Assembly (NCBI GenBank): GCA_026168455.1
Contig: CM047425.1
Coordinates: 87,113,580 to 87,177,579, forward strand
Length of the DNA stretch: 64,000 bases
Direction of reading: 5' to 3'
Source of the DNA: Theocolax elegans
Lineage: Eukaryota; Arthropoda; Insecta; Hymenoptera; Cerocephalidae
Made by a program: the position numbers and the translations under genes. Shown one piece after another: positions 27,749 to 41,487 of the stretch (the stretch's first letter is position 1; each line of letters starts with the position of its first letter). The notes beneath the pieces were generated by a model. The model made no database searches, had not been told where the DNA came from, and was given only the letters and a program-made list of their open reading frames with translations.

Positions 27749-30700
27749 AATTTTTAAAATCAAAATTGGTTGTTAATTTCATTACAACCTGGGTTTAACC
27801 CTTTAAAATCATTATTTTGGATTTTATAACGAATATTGCATAAGTCTGCGATCTATCTACATTGTAAGCGTTGTAAAAAAGTATACGTTTTAGTACTCGA
27901 CTAGTATTGAAACTGCGTGACAACCTTCTTAACTAAACATTTACGCATTAGTTATCGAAAACTTGTTAGTATTTATTAATGCAAATTAAAGTATGCCATC
28001 GGGTTGAGTCACGAGTTAGTCACATTTTTTCACGATTTATTAATGTGTAACAGTAATATTTTCAAAATAGAATTTATTGTTACATAATTTAATTTTACAC
28101 TATCAAATCCTATATAATCTTTTGCTTCTAGTATTAGTTTTAACAACAAAATAATGAGTCGAGTATATTATTTTATATATTATGATTTCACGAAATGTGA
28201 ACCGTCCCTGCTATAACGAAAATCAATCAAATCATTTTTGATATGTAGTTTTTAAAGCAATTCAATTATCAAACACTTTATTAGATCGTTGAGTGTTTTA
28301 CCGTTAATTGCGCAGACTGCAATAAATTCATAAAATAAAAGTGACTTAAAACTGAAATTATATAAACAGTTGCTTGGTGATGATGATGTGAAAATATATT
28401 ATTTTAAATGGTAATACAAATTATCTTTAGGAAGTTCTAAAACATATATGATTATAAAATAATGAAATACTATTAAATTAAAATTTGATGAATTTCGAAT
28501 GTGTAATCACATTAATCAATAAACCTATTATTATCGTTTCAGTCGTATCATATATTCATATCATATTATCATATATTCATTAGTTTGTCATATCTCGTTT
28601 GCCCTTATATTAATATTCTTATATACGTATATATGCATAAATGGTTTAAAATATTTATAGAAAATCGTTATCTGAAGTTCAGTTCAGTTCAGTGTCCTTT
28701 CGTATTTAAGATATCTTTTTAAGTAGTGTATCAGATATCTATTTTCTATAAAATGTACTCATTTAAATTTTATAGTAATTTTATTTAAACGTTACGAGGA
28801 AATTTAAGTTTTTAGTTTTGCATACAAAAATTATATCATTGCCACAGTGAACTTACACACTGCAGAAAATAAATTCTCAAAGTTAGCAATATTTATAATA
28901 TTGCACATAAAAACAAATGATTTATGACCCAAAAAATTTTTAAAATATTCTACAATAAAATTAATTTATCAAATCTTTGTTGATGCAATATCGTAAATTT
29001 CGTGGTACAATTTAATATGGGCAATCATAAATAAAAAAAAATGTAATATGAACGGTGTGAGAATGAACGAGAACCTATATAAGAAATACCTTGAAGTTTT
29101 TGAACAACAGACAAATATCAGTTTTGGTATATGAAATAAAAAATTGAAATACGATAATGAAATGCTTGACGGGTTTTCGCGATTGGAGGAATAGTCGTAA
29201 ATAATAATTGCAGTACTCGTCATGCCGAATAAAAATGGGAGAAGAAAAAGTCTAAGTGCACGCATACACAATGTATATATGCCACTCGAGCAAAAAAGCC
29301 AGGGGCGCTTGGCTCTATGAGAAATCGCACACCAAAACGTGCGAGCGCCTTTTCCGCGACCTGAAGGTCCGGGTATCGCACACTAGAAATAGAGAGCGAT
29401 TTTAGAAGCGCCTCGTACACAACGTTTTAGGGAGATTTATGGAAAGCTATTTATACTCCGTATAACGTTGCTTCATGATACTGATTTTTCATATTAAACT
29501 TTGATAATTTTAAGATTTTTTGAATTTACGTAAATTTAAGTGTGTATACAAATATTCTTCATATCGATTTTTATATTTCGCTTTTCTATAATTAAGTCTT
29601 ATATGAACTAGTTTACAAATTTATTTTTTATCTAAAATATATTGTTAATATTAAATCTTAGGAGACACAATTAAAATGTATAAAAGTAATTTATAAATAA
29701 AATAGCTAAAAAATGTGCTAATTACACAATTTTAATCTATAACAAATTAGAGTAAAGCTATTAAATGTTTTAACTATACTTCATGAATCTAATTGATTGT
29801 ATTATATTACTCTTTTTCTATTATGTATTATACATAGAATGCACGCTCATAAATTAATGTAAATTGAAACAATTAAATTAATTAGTTTCAGCAGGGTTTA
29901 ATTTTATAAAGCGCGAATTGAGTTTATAAAATAGCACAACAAGTTATTCTAATTTCTGAACAAAAAAAAATGATTATAGACTTTCCAAAATAATGTAATA
30001 TACATTTTCTTCAACGAAGCTAATATGTATTACTTGTAACCTGTATTACTTTAATAATTCATAAATACGTGAACGTGATCGTAAGGAACATCTGCAGCGA
30101 ATATAAAACATAATAATTCAGTAATTATGAAAATTACAGGTATATATATATATAGACATTATTTAACTCTACATAATTTAATTGCCATTGTGATATTTTA
30201 TTGTTATAATAACATGTAATAAACATTAATATACAATTAATTAGGAATAGTACAAGTACTCACGTATCACTCAAACATGCGTATATAACTGAAATGAATC
30301 ACTCACCTGAAACAGAAAATTAATAATTTTTTATTTACTGAATAATTATAATTATATAGTTATATGCAAGTTACATTGTAAAATGACTTCTAAACGTTAA
30401 GCGTAGAAAAAATTATCCTTTTTGTTATCCTACGTAATTAAAACACGGTCTACGCAGTTACTAAACATTTATTTTAATACACTAAAAAATTAGATCAATT
30501 TATGGTACGTTGCGTTACATAAATCACGTTAATTGTAAAGAAAAAAATAATTAAGTATTTAATTTTGCGGTTTCTAAAGCATACACACTGTTTATAATTA
30601 CAGTACCTTTAATGTCAAAGAAATTGAAACAGAAAAATCGGCTTTAAGATTTTCGACATTTTGGAGCGTGTTTTAATAAATAGAAATTTCGCACTTGCTC

Positions 30701-31864
30701 CTAATTAGAGGCACGTCGCCGCCCAACGACGTTAAATTATAGCATTGCCATATTTAAGTTTCGCATTCGTACCCTTTTTTTCGTCCAGCGAATTCATCCA
30801 AACTTTTACATTATTTTACTCTGTAATAATCATTTATTTGTCATGTACAAAATACGTCTCTTATGAAAATTGTAAAAAATGGAATATTATGTGCGACGGG
30901 TGTCCATAATAAAATATTCTGGAAAGTATAGAGATGATGAATGAGAAGGTTTGTTAATTACTTTTTAGAGATTAATAAAGTAATTAAAACGTCAACCGTG
31001 GCATCTCAAATTAATTCAGTCAGAAAAATATAATTTCCTGTAATGTCGTTTCAATGACACTGATGAATATGTAATTGCAGATCAAGTACTTTACTATTTG
31101 ATATTAATTATTTTATTGACGATATAATATACTATGCGCTCTTATTAATTATATTTTATTAAATATATTAATTTTATACAATATTTAATTTATTCCTTAA
31201 TTAAAGTAAATTTACTGACAGAAGTTACATTATACTATTAATATTTATCCGTAAAACATAAATTTTATTTATGTTTTTTGTTTTTTGATGAAAATTTTGT
31301 ATTATGTATAGTTAACGAATAATAACGATGTTATAATATTAATTAAAACATTGTATAATAGAAAACAAATTATGCGTTGTAAATAAATTTTATACTAATA
31401 AATATTAAATTAACGAATTAGGTCGTTAAAATGTTCTTCAAGTAAAAATATTTTTGTATCAATAGTAAGTTTTAATTATTTGTTCACTTAGTATCTTCAC
31501 AGATATGTTTAATAATTAGATATTATAATAAGTATAACCTGAAATACCTCGGTTGTTACCGCATCCCTCGATTAACATTAATAATAAATGTATTTGAAAA
31601 TCTAACCTCGATATCAAATCCATCTCAATATTAATTCGACATTATATATTTATAGGATAAATACTGAAATAGTTTAAAAAGTCTTAAACCAGAATTTTTG
31701 AAATTTTGTCGAAAAACATTTATTCCATAAAAATAAATATAGTAAAATAAAGAAATAATTTGCTTGTATAAATAAATAAATAAATAACAACATAAATTGC
31801 TGTTTTACAAATCGTTGGTGTTCAATATTGAATAAGCAACTTATTGTTTATAGTTTTATCTCTA

Positions 31865-32320
31865 GTAGATAACGCCCTCCTTCTCGTATTGAGGGTCGAC
31901 GAAAATGATTCTATGAACACTTGCGACCGCTAAGTGAAAATAAAAGTAATTAAGTGGTTTGGGTGAACCCGGTGATAAAGATATTAAATTTCGGGTTCGA
32001 ATTTTACCGGCAAGTTATGGCACGTGCGAAGTTGCGTCGCCCAGGCAGAAGTGGGTTGACGATCGCGTTAAATTTAATCCGGTAGTTTAACGGTCGCATA
32101 ATCTCGTGTGATCATCGCGCGGGCGCAGTAACCTCCTCTTACTTACACTTAATTGAAATTTATAAGCAGCGAGCCAACACTTTCATTAGCGACGCGATCA
32201 CCAACTTTTAATCGCTGGTACGCACCTTAGCATCTCGGTACGTGTATACATATACCGAACCCGTTAAGCAAGTGTAACGAAACTCTCCTACACTGCGGGT
32301 TTATTAATTTACCGTCTTTT
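31865..32320. promoter_or_regulatory. GC-richer block, candidate conserved non-coding element
   Basis: About 450 bp of balanced composition inside DNA that is otherwise very AT-rich, with no open frame of note. It contains homeodomain-type cores (TAATTAAGTG) and several CG-rich words (ATCGCGCGGGCGCAG, AGCGACGCGATCACC). It looks like an enhancer, but nothing here proves conservation. Confidence 0.3.
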
Positions 32321-33472
32321 GCCTAAATCAATGTGTTTTCTTTTATTGAAATTTGATAATCGTTCTTAAAATACAACTACTCTAATTAATTCAAATTATG
32401 TTTTATGCAGTACAAAATCAATTTTCGTTATCGTATTTATTCTTTGTAGAGAAAATCATTTATGCTATGTTGTTTTTTTGTGAATTTGAATGTTATTAGA
32501 TAATCTATTTTGTACGTTGTTACCAATTCAAAGTAATAATTTTGAAAATCAAAATACCAATTCAATAATGTAAATCGAACCATTCAGTTATTTCAGTTTT
32601 CTCAAGAAATAACGAACTACAAACTTTTCTACAATAGTATTGTTTAACTGCATTTTATTAAAATCAATTGAATAATAACGTAAACGAAAGTTGACGTAAA
32701 AGATTGTGATTTAAGATGTTCTCTACTTGTATTAAAATGTTGTAATTAAATGTTATATATTTATATTTATTAGTACGTAACGCCATATTTCTAAGGTTGA
32801 AATAATAATGTTTAAAATAAAAACATTAAAGTAAGGGGCATGAAATTCACAAAGGCTGTAAGATACAATATTAGATTACAAACAAGCCATGTAAGGAAAT
32901 CATTTTTGTAAAATTGACACATTTAAGTCATGTATTGAATCATCAAAAATTCATGCGGAAAGATGATAGAAAGTAATGTATTTTATTCGCCTATCGATTT
33001 CCAATAGAATTTCGCTCAGTGTGCGGAATTCATGCCGTATAGTAAAAGCCACTTAAATTTTTACTGTTTTTTTCAAAGACACGTTTTTCTTTCAACTCCT
33101 TGTATTTTGCAATTCATCATAGCAGGTTACTTTCCTCGCATCACGAGCGATCGTAAACTTTTTCTTTATCCCAAACAACGACCTACTTTTACATTCGGCG
33201 ATCGTACTGGAAATTATTGTAAGGAAATTTTTATGCGAAAACGTATTAAATCGAGCATTACCAATTATCAAACAACGTAAATAATAGCTAAATGATTATG
33301 GAGTAAAACTGAATAATAAAAACCCGAATAAACAATACAAAATCGACCTGCTGACCTGGCATAACCTCCCACGCTACAATTAACCCCGGACCCAGAATGC
33401 GTATTACATTGATTGGTCAAAAGTGTCGACATGATTTACATTTTGAAAACTCGCGGTAATCTAATTCAACTT

Positions 33473-33692
33473 GTACACCACGACTTATTAACCAAGACTT
33501 GTCATAAAGATTTACTACAATTGTTAAAAAGTTGACTAAAGAAACAGAAAGGTTCACCACGATTGTTCAAGTTTTCTCGTCAAGAGAAGAAAGATTCACC
33601 ACGACTTTTCACATACGTCTTCAAAATCAATGGTTTACCAGGATTGTTTGATTTTTAACACCAAGGAAAATCAACAGTTCACTACGATTGTT
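33473..33692 (+). repeat. Degenerate tandem repeat, about 41 bp, six units
   Basis: Variants of GTTCACCACGATTGTT recur near 33473, 33510, 33552, 33594, 33632 and 33676. The spacing is 37-44 bases, with diverged sequence between the motifs. Confidence 0.65.
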
Positions 33693-36600
33693 TAAGTTTT
33701 TAAGTTAAACGATGCCCAAGAAAAATTCCGTCTTTATAAACGCGGTAATCTTCAATATTACGATTGGATATATAATTTTAAACATAATACGCGAACTAAT
33801 GTATAGGGGTAATAAACTTTTATTATTAACATATTAAACTTTTGCTAATCGTGTGATATTTAGAAAGAAAGTATAACAAAAGTGAAACAAAATAAAGTAA
33901 AACGAATATGAAAAATGTGTATAATTAATTAGATTTCAAAATTTTGTAACTTTGAATATCAAAAGAAACATTGTAATAATATAATATTTTTTAGTGATTA
34001 ATGTATGTTAATAAACATCTAAATGAAGAAAATACCTTAATAAAATTTTTGGAACAATTAGTACTCGTCAAATACTTATATTGCATTTTCTGGAAAATTC
34101 TTAAAATTCATTATATTTGTCAGAAAACTGTTGTGTTATTATTTTCTAAGACAGATACTTGTAGCAAGTGAAAAATATATTAATGTGCATACCCGGTACA
34201 TAAGAATTAATTTTTAAATTGTTAATTACTAGCTAAACGTAGTTTCATTAATTGTTAAAATAGTTAAAAACGTTACGTTCTGAAAAACTGCATTCGTAAT
34301 TTGCTAAAAGGTTAAGTATTATTCAAAGCATTGGGTCGATATGAAAGGATAAAAGAAATATTATGGATGTGTAAAAGGAAGATAAATTATCTCATTCGTG
34401 CTCAAGGTAATTACATATGCATGGTATTAATTAAGGTGAACTCGATTTTCTCCTTCTTTAAAAGTCGAAACAAACGTATGATCGATCCATTTTAGTGAAA
34501 AAACGTAGAGGAGCTTTAAAGCTCTTACACTTTCATAAATTGTGATATGGCAGTTGATTGTTTCGCGCATTGCGGATTACGCTACTATGTATGTAGCTAG
34601 CTTGCTAGAAAAGATTTTTTCTTTTGCACATTTTGCTTTGTTATTCGCGATCTATTTATCCTTTATTTTTTGCCTCTCCGCGTGCTTTTTTCCTTCGTTT
34701 CAACGAACATCTCACGGGTTTTTCCGCTATACTTTTATGTATTTGCTATCTGTAAAGAATATCGTGTGTTATTTTTACTTTATGGAAGAGCACAGGGAGG
34801 TTTAAAGGTGAACGCTGAGTATAGCGTGTATTTGTAAATTTATAGGCGAGATATTTTCTACTTTAGTTAGGAGCTATTGCAATGTTCTGTCGAAAGTTTC
34901 ATTTTGTGTTAGCCGCAAATAGTAGTGCCGGATTTGAGATTGTGTAAAATGGATACTCATAAATCGGCAACTAAATTTAGTTAATACCCATTGATTTATG
35001 GTGATTAATTTAATTACTGATTTACAGTAGAATTATGTTTCATGAATTTTCTAGTTTCTTTAGACAATTTTAGCTACGTGGGCTACAGTTTGTATTGGTA
35101 TTTTATTACCTTTCATTCTTTGAGGCGGTGGGTAAAAGCGTATATGCGAGTTTATGTTTAAATTAACTGAAAGATAAACTTAATCTGTATTCTTGTTAAA
35201 TCAAGTTCATCTACATCATTATGGCTTATCCTTTTCAACCGACTTTGAAGAAGGAAGAGGTTCTCCATTCGACCTGTATTTTTTTATGTTTGTTTTGGCG
35301 CACGAATAATAGTGCCGACAATAGTACGATACGTACTATTGCTAGCTTAATAGATCTGCAATAATGTCTAAACTACATTAATAACTGAAATGTATGAATA
35401 AAAAAAATTTTTTTACGAATGAATCGATTTCGAAAAATACACTAAATAGTGTGAAATAATTCACAAAAGTACTTTCGAAGTCGGCGTCGAATTCTACATA
35501 AAAAACTAATTCTATCGTTTATCTTATATTTAATATATTAATGTACAATTAATATTTTATACTTTTTAGTGTATTGTTCGCAGTCGATTTATTTTGTAAA
35601 AAATTTGTATCTTGTGATATATATATACAATGGTTAAATGTAAAAGAAGATGTAAAAATTTGGACATAGTCAGTTCAGTTTTATTACATAAAAAAGATGT
35701 AAAATATATACCTATATAACAAAAAAAAGCGCGCGTGTGTGTATATATATAAAAGAATTATATTTTAGTTTTGCGTATTTTTACGATATTAACTTATCAT
35801 CTTTAGACAATTTATCCATCGTATTTGAAGTTTCTTTTTATATATATTTATATGTATTATTATTGGTTTTGTATTTGCAATAAATTACTTATAATCCAAA
35901 AGTACTTTGCAAAACACCTTGGAGTCCATAATAAATCATCTATCCATCTCTATACTATGGGCACTTGTTGCTTAATGCGCTACAAAATACAAACGAGTAT
36001 ACACCACTTAACATAATTTGCATGTTGATTAAAAGTAAAATGTATTTAAAACAATCAGTAGCTCAAATTATAGCTTAAACGTCCATTACCGTATGAACTT
36101 TTGATCATAAATTATTCATCAAAGGTAAAAACTAACAGGGAAACAATTACAATAGCAAATAGATTCGGAGGGTAGACAATTAGCACCTTGACTCAGTGAT
36201 AATGCCAGACCTCAACGATCTTCGATCGTTTCAACATTCCCTTCGGTATATCCAGTTAAACTACCTTTTAAAGTACGGGAGCTAACCAGCCGACGTCCTG
36301 ACGCCAAAGGTCAAAGACGCGACAATACGTCGGAGCATCCGCGATTCGCACACGCGCAACTAAGCTTTCCCTCACCTCTTCACCCTGTTCGCGTACCTTC
36401 GTCTAACTATGCTCGTAATTAAAAGCCATGCGCATATCTTGGGATCTGACGAGGGTGCCCGGAAAACAGCTCCTCCTGCGCTTTGCATTTAATTGCGAAA
36501 TCTATGCGATGGCGAGGCTCGATCTACGGAATGAATGGAATTTTCCGAAAATATTTTACTATATGTATGTATGTACGTGTGTGCGAGGTGGTACGTTGAT

Positions 36601-36867
36601 GGGTTTTCCATAAACTATAGCAAATCTGCAACTAGATCTGAACACAGCAAAGTAAATTGCTTTCACTAGAAAAAGTGTTTTTAACACACTGAAAAAAAAG
36701 TAAAAAAGTTTTAATCTCGTTTCTTAACTTAAAAGTCTCTCTGACACCCAAACACCCAAATACATTTATAAGTCAATTTATAATTCGTTGAGTAGCTTTG
36801 TTACGAATTATAATTTAATAATAAACTTTAACTTTAAATAATTAAATCATCGACATCAATATTTCAG

Positions 36868-37084
36868 GCAGTAATGTATACCTCAACAGTGACGCAATTC
36901 GAAGAACACCCGAAAAAGAATATCGAAGAAAATTCATTTGAAGCAACTGCTTTACCATGTGAAGAAAAAGGAGAACAACCTTTAATATGGAGAAATATAA
37001 TTGGCTTAGCAATTCTGCATGGCTTTGCCTTTCACTCTCTTTTTTTCAGATATGACGAAGCAAAGTTTTGGACATGGATTTTTA
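36868..37084 (+). CDS. Acyl-CoA desaturase, coding exon 1 (copy 1)
   Basis: This exon gives the N-terminus of a membrane fatty-acyl-CoA desaturase, the diiron enzyme of the endoplasmic reticulum that inserts a cis double bond into acyl-CoA using O2, cytochrome b5 and NADH. It follows the acceptor TTTCAG and has six untranslated bases, then ATG at 36874. It encodes 70 residues plus one base and stops before donor GTAAGT. Residues 1-35 are polar; then comes the family-typical IWRNIIGLAILHGFAFHSLF, first membrane helix, and FRYDEAKFWTWIF leading into the second. Joining at phase 1 to exon 2 gives [14 protein letters not shown], whose length up to the GxTAG motif matches what I recall of insect desaturases with no gap. 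An upstream 5' non-coding exon is required. The start is the only ATG that fits. Confidence 0.9.
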
Positions 37085-38990
37085 GTAAGTAACATCGTTC
37101 ACATATACAACACATATTTTTATTATTGTATAATAATAATCATTAACTCTAGACATCGTAATATTTTGTAAGACCGAATTAAGAAAAAATTTGCGCGGAT
37201 TTGTAAAAGTAATGATTAAGGTTTAGATGATTATTATCGGAAATCAATTTTGAATAAGAAATTACTTCCTTAATTACTACAAGTACATATTCATGCCATG
37301 TTTCTACTACTGGCACGAATCCAGAAAACGATCTAAGGGTTGTAACAAGACCCAAGACAACACTGATAAAAAAAAAGAGCGAAAAGACCAGACACAAGAA
37401 ATCATTGTCGTAAACATAGAAGATATTCTTGCCAGTTGTAAAAATAAAAACCTTCTTCTATTGTAATTCACGTGAGTTTTTAAGAATAATAATTGTTTAA
37501 CTTCTCACATTTTTCTAAATATATTCGGAAAAAAATTATAACTCGTCGCTGTAATTTCGCTTGTCATAACAATATATTTGTAAAAATTAAATCGAATACT
37601 TAAGTAATTTACTTTATTAGATAAAAACAAAATGTGATACTTGACTTTAATCAACTTAAAATCAACGTGTACGTAATGTTCTAATAAGCTTTAAATTTAT
37701 ATTTTATTTTGAAATAGTTATCTACCCTTTATTAGTTAAAATTAGTTGGAATTAATACTATAAGCAATGGTTTAATAATATCTTTCTAAAATATAATGGC
37801 TTAGAGCAATTATAATTGCAAAGGAACTCTTTATTCTCCTATAATAATAATATTAAAAAATGTACAGTTCAAACGACATCGTAACTAATTGCTCGTAAAC
37901 TTTTTCTAAATCCTAAGAGCACGCGAAAACATATTGCTGTCCATCTACTCATCCCATTGCATCCGACGAATGCATGTGCTAATAGCTGAGCGGGATTACT
38001 AACGCGCTTTTTCGTCCACCCTATGGTAGAATTTGTCCTATACAGTCGTAAGAAAAACTTTATTTTCCAGTCCAGCCCGTTTTTCTTTGCGGTTACGCTG
38101 TCGCGTAATGGCGCGTAAGGCGCGGCTGCAAATTGCGTTGCTCTCCTTTCTTGTGTGCTTTTTCACGCCGCGCGAGACCAGAAGCTATGTGTATACGGGA
38201 GCGATAAAGGCGCTGGTGGGTTACTGCACGTCAAGTGGATACGCCGGGATGTTGCTGGTGGATATTGTGCTTTTGGTTACGAGTCAGGGTAATATTTTCC
38301 CTCGAGCTGTAAAATTTTCTTTTACGTCTGATGATCCCTTTTCGTTGTAGGAAATCCGTGATATTTCGGGGTATAAAGAAAATACCGAAGAATTGACATT
38401 TTTTAACTGTATAGATAGACATTTCATTTTTGACTCAATCTTCATGAATGACAAGTATCTTCACTGATTTTTTATAAATTATAGTGATTTATGATGAATT
38501 CTAAATTTAAACGAAGTTATCAGGTTTATTGGTTTAAATATTGTACTATATTTTATACGTTACCGAAATGTTAGTAATTGCTTAATTTCAACTTTCCATT
38601 ATAAAAACTAGTAATATTAAAAAAATCTATGCGATGGCGAGGCTCGATCTACGGAATGAATGGAATTTTCCGAAAATATTTTACTATATGTATTTATGTA
38701 CGTGTGTGCGAGGTGGTACGTTGATGGGTTTTCCATAAACTATAGCAAATCTGCAACTAGATCTGAACACAGCAAAGTAAATTGCTTTCACTAGAAAAAG
38801 TGTTTTTAACACACTGAAAAAAAGTAAAAAAGTTTTAATCTCGTTTTCTTAACTTAAAAGTCTCTCTGACACCCAACACCCAAAGACATTATAAGTCAAT
38901 TTATAATTCGTTGAGTAGCTTTGTTACGAATTATAATTTAATAATAAACTTTAACTTTAAATAATTAAATCATCGACATCAATATTTCAG
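37085..38990 (+). other. Intron sequence between exon 1 copies
   Basis: Intron 1 sequence of the desaturase gene. It holds a GC-rich block at about 37935-38300 (second copy about 40055-40410). An ATG at about 38108 in that block opens a short frame MARKARLQIALLSFLV with a hydrophobic stretch. It runs into intron-like sequence, and the two copies differ by frameshift at the end. I regard it as non-coding, possibly regulatory. Confidence 0.5.
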
Positions 38991-39207
38991 GCAGTAATGT
39001 ATACCTCAACAGTGACGCAATTCGAAGAACACCCGAAAAAGAATATCGAAGAAAATTCATTTGAAGCAACTGCTTTACCATGTGAAGAAAAAGGAGAACA
39101 ACCTTTAATATGGAGAAATATAATTGGCTTAGCAATTCTGCATGGCTTTGCCTTTCACTCTCTTTTTTTCAGATATGACGAAGCAAAGTTTTGGACATGG
39201 ATTTTTA
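38991..39207 (+). CDS. Acyl-CoA desaturase, coding exon 1 (copy 2)
   Basis: Second copy of the N-terminal exon, with ATG at 38997. The encoded 70 residues, the acceptor TTTCAG, the six untranslated bases and the GTAAGT donor are the same as in copy 1. It could serve as an alternative exon 1. Using both copies in one transcript would not give a normal protein, since the phase-1 end of the first copy would run into untranslated bases of the second. It exists because of duplication A, and its reality depends on the assembly being correct. Confidence 0.8.
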
Positions 39208-41447
39208 GTAAGTAACATCGTTCACATATACAACACATATTTTTATTATTGTATAATAATAATCATTAACTCTAGACATCGTAATATTTTGTAAGACCGA
39301 ATTAAGAAAAAATTTGCGCGGATTTGTAAAAGTAATGATTAAGGTTTAGATGATTATTATCGGAAATCAATTTGAATAAGAAATTACTTCCTTAATTACT
39401 ACAAGTACATATTCATGCCATGTTTCTACTACTGGCACGAATCCAGAAAACGATCTAAGGGTTGTAACAAGACCCAAGACAACACTGATAAAAAAAAGAG
39501 CGAAAAGACCAGACACAAGAAATCATTGTCGTAAACATAGAAGATATTCTTGCCAGTTGTAAAAATAAAAACCTTCTTCTATTGTAATTCACGTGAGTTT
39601 TTAAGAATAATAATTGTTTAACTTCTCACATTTTTCTAAATATATTCGGAAAAAAATTATAACTCGTCGCTGTAATTTCGCTTGTCATAACAATATATTT
39701 GTAAAAATTAAATCGAATACTTAAGTAATTTACTTTATTAGATAAAAACAAAATGTGATACTTGACTTTAATCAACTTAAAATCAACGTGTACGTAATGT
39801 TCTAATAAGCTTTAAATTTATATTTTATTTTGAAATAGTTATCTACCCTTTATTAGTTAAAATTAGTTGGAATTAATACTATAAGCAATGGTTTAATAAT
39901 ATCTTTCTAAAATATAATGGCTTAGAGCAATTATAATTGCAAAGGAACTCTTTATTCTCCTATAATAATAATATTAAAAAATGTACAGTTCAAACGACAT
40001 CGTAACTAATTGCTCGTAAACTTTTTCTAAATCCTAAGAGCACGCGAAAACATATTGCTGTCCATCTACTCATCCCATTGCATCCGACGAATGCATGTGC
40101 TAATAGCTGAGCGGGATTACTAACGCGCTTTTTCGTCCACCCTATGGTAGAATTTGTCCTATACAGTCGTAAGAAAAACTTTATTTTCCAGTCCAGCCCG
40201 TTTTTCTTTGCGGTTACGCTGTCGCGTAATGGCGCGTAAGGCGCGGCTGCAAATTGCGTTGCTCTCCTTTCTTGTGTGCTTTTTCACGCCGCGCGAGACC
40301 AGAAGCTATGTGTATACGGGAGCGATAAAGGCGCTGGTGGGTTACTGCACGTCAAGTGGATACGCCGGGATGTTGCTGGTGGATATTGTGCTTTTGGTTA
40401 CGAGTCAGGGTAATATTTTCCCTCGAGCTGTAAAATTTTCTTTTTACGTCTGATGATCCCTTTTCGTTGTAGGAAATCCGTGATATTTCGGGGTATAAAG
40501 AAAATACCGAAGAATTGACATTTTTAACTGTATAGATAGACATTTCATTTTGACTCAATCTTCATGAATGACAAGTATCTTCACTGATTTTTTATAAATT
40601 ATAGTGATTTATGATGAATTCTAAATTTAAACGAAGTTATCAGGTTTATTGGTTTAAATATTGTACTATATTTTATACGTGACCTAAATATTATTATGCT
40701 AATTTCAACTTTCCATTATAAAAAAATAGATAAGTGATTAAAATCGGTTGATTGCTATGATATGTCTGACAGATCTCATTACGAGCTTGACAGACACATT
40801 TTTTCTCTCGAATCTTGCACAATTGTCCAAGAAATTAATTGTTTTGCAAATTTCAAAATGCCTTTCATAATAATTATACATTTTAATTTTCCTTAATATA
40901 CGAACTTCAAATCACGAATAAACTTATTCAGTAGATGAGATATTCGTTTGGTCAGTCTGTCTAATGAACCTTTCCTAAATATTGTATTGAAACGAGAACA
41001 ATAATTTTTTATTATTAAATCTCATTTTCCATGAATACAATAAATATTTAAATAAAATAATATCGTTTTCGGAAAACAATCGTAATATACACGAGTAAAC
41101 AAAAACACATAATAAATGTTTATTTAAAATAGTCAGCTGTGATAAAACTATACTAAAATAAGTACACATGTACATAGAATAATAAACCAAAACAATGCTA
41201 CCGTATTTAATGAATGTACAAAGGTAAAATCCATTGAGACGCATATTCCAAGTTTTCATTAAAAAGGACTCTGTAAATGACCGGCATGAAAGAGCCTTAT
41301 TTTTCATTGCGACGATGCAAATTGCCCGTTGTAAGAGAAAAAAAGCTTTCGACAGAAAGCACTCAACGTTAACAAAGTCTCAAATATTTCTATTTTCCTC
41401 TGAACCTCTCGACACGTAAACCCGCATCCGTATATAAAAAGGTAGCC

Positions 41448-41455
41448 ACGACGTC

Positions 41456-41487
<32 letters not shown>

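Larger units (their letters stand above)
27268..27827. mobile_element. Inverted-repeat element with hammerhead-like arms
   Basis: Two arms of about 140 bp in opposite orientation (about 27268-27409 and 27688-27827) flank a spacer of about 280 bp. Both ends read ATAAAATCC inward, and the arms share GGGTTTAACCCTTTAAAATC-like sequence. A TA target duplication is possible but ambiguous, because the ends are themselves TA-rich. No transposase is present. The inner part of each arm holds a ribozyme-like motif annotated separately. Inverted long terminal repeats with hammerheads are known in Penelope-like elements; a MITE is the alternative. Confidence 0.7.
27830..36490. other. Non-coding DNA upstream of coding exon 1
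   Basis: No exon or RNA gene recognised. GC-richer islands lie at about 29265-29440, 30690-30790, 33330-33420 and 36220-36490. If the live gene starts upstream (for example at 15.3 kb), this is part of its first intron; otherwise it is intergenic. Confidence 0.45.
36499..40740 (+). repeat. Tandem duplication A (about 2.12 kb x 2), carries coding exon 1
   Basis: 36499-38621 is repeated as 38622-40740, nearly identical; both contain exon 1, its splice sites and the GC-rich block near 38.0 kb. Differences are chiefly single-base homopolymer indels, plus a divergent patch just after TTTTATACGT at the 3' end. The junction lies at AAAATCTATGCG (38621-38634). Confidence 0.92.

Noticed and set aside
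38033..38350. 105-codon frame in intron 1 (also at 40154)
   Set aside because: It begins at TTG, continues into intron-like sequence, and its end differs between the two copies by a frameshift; no family match.
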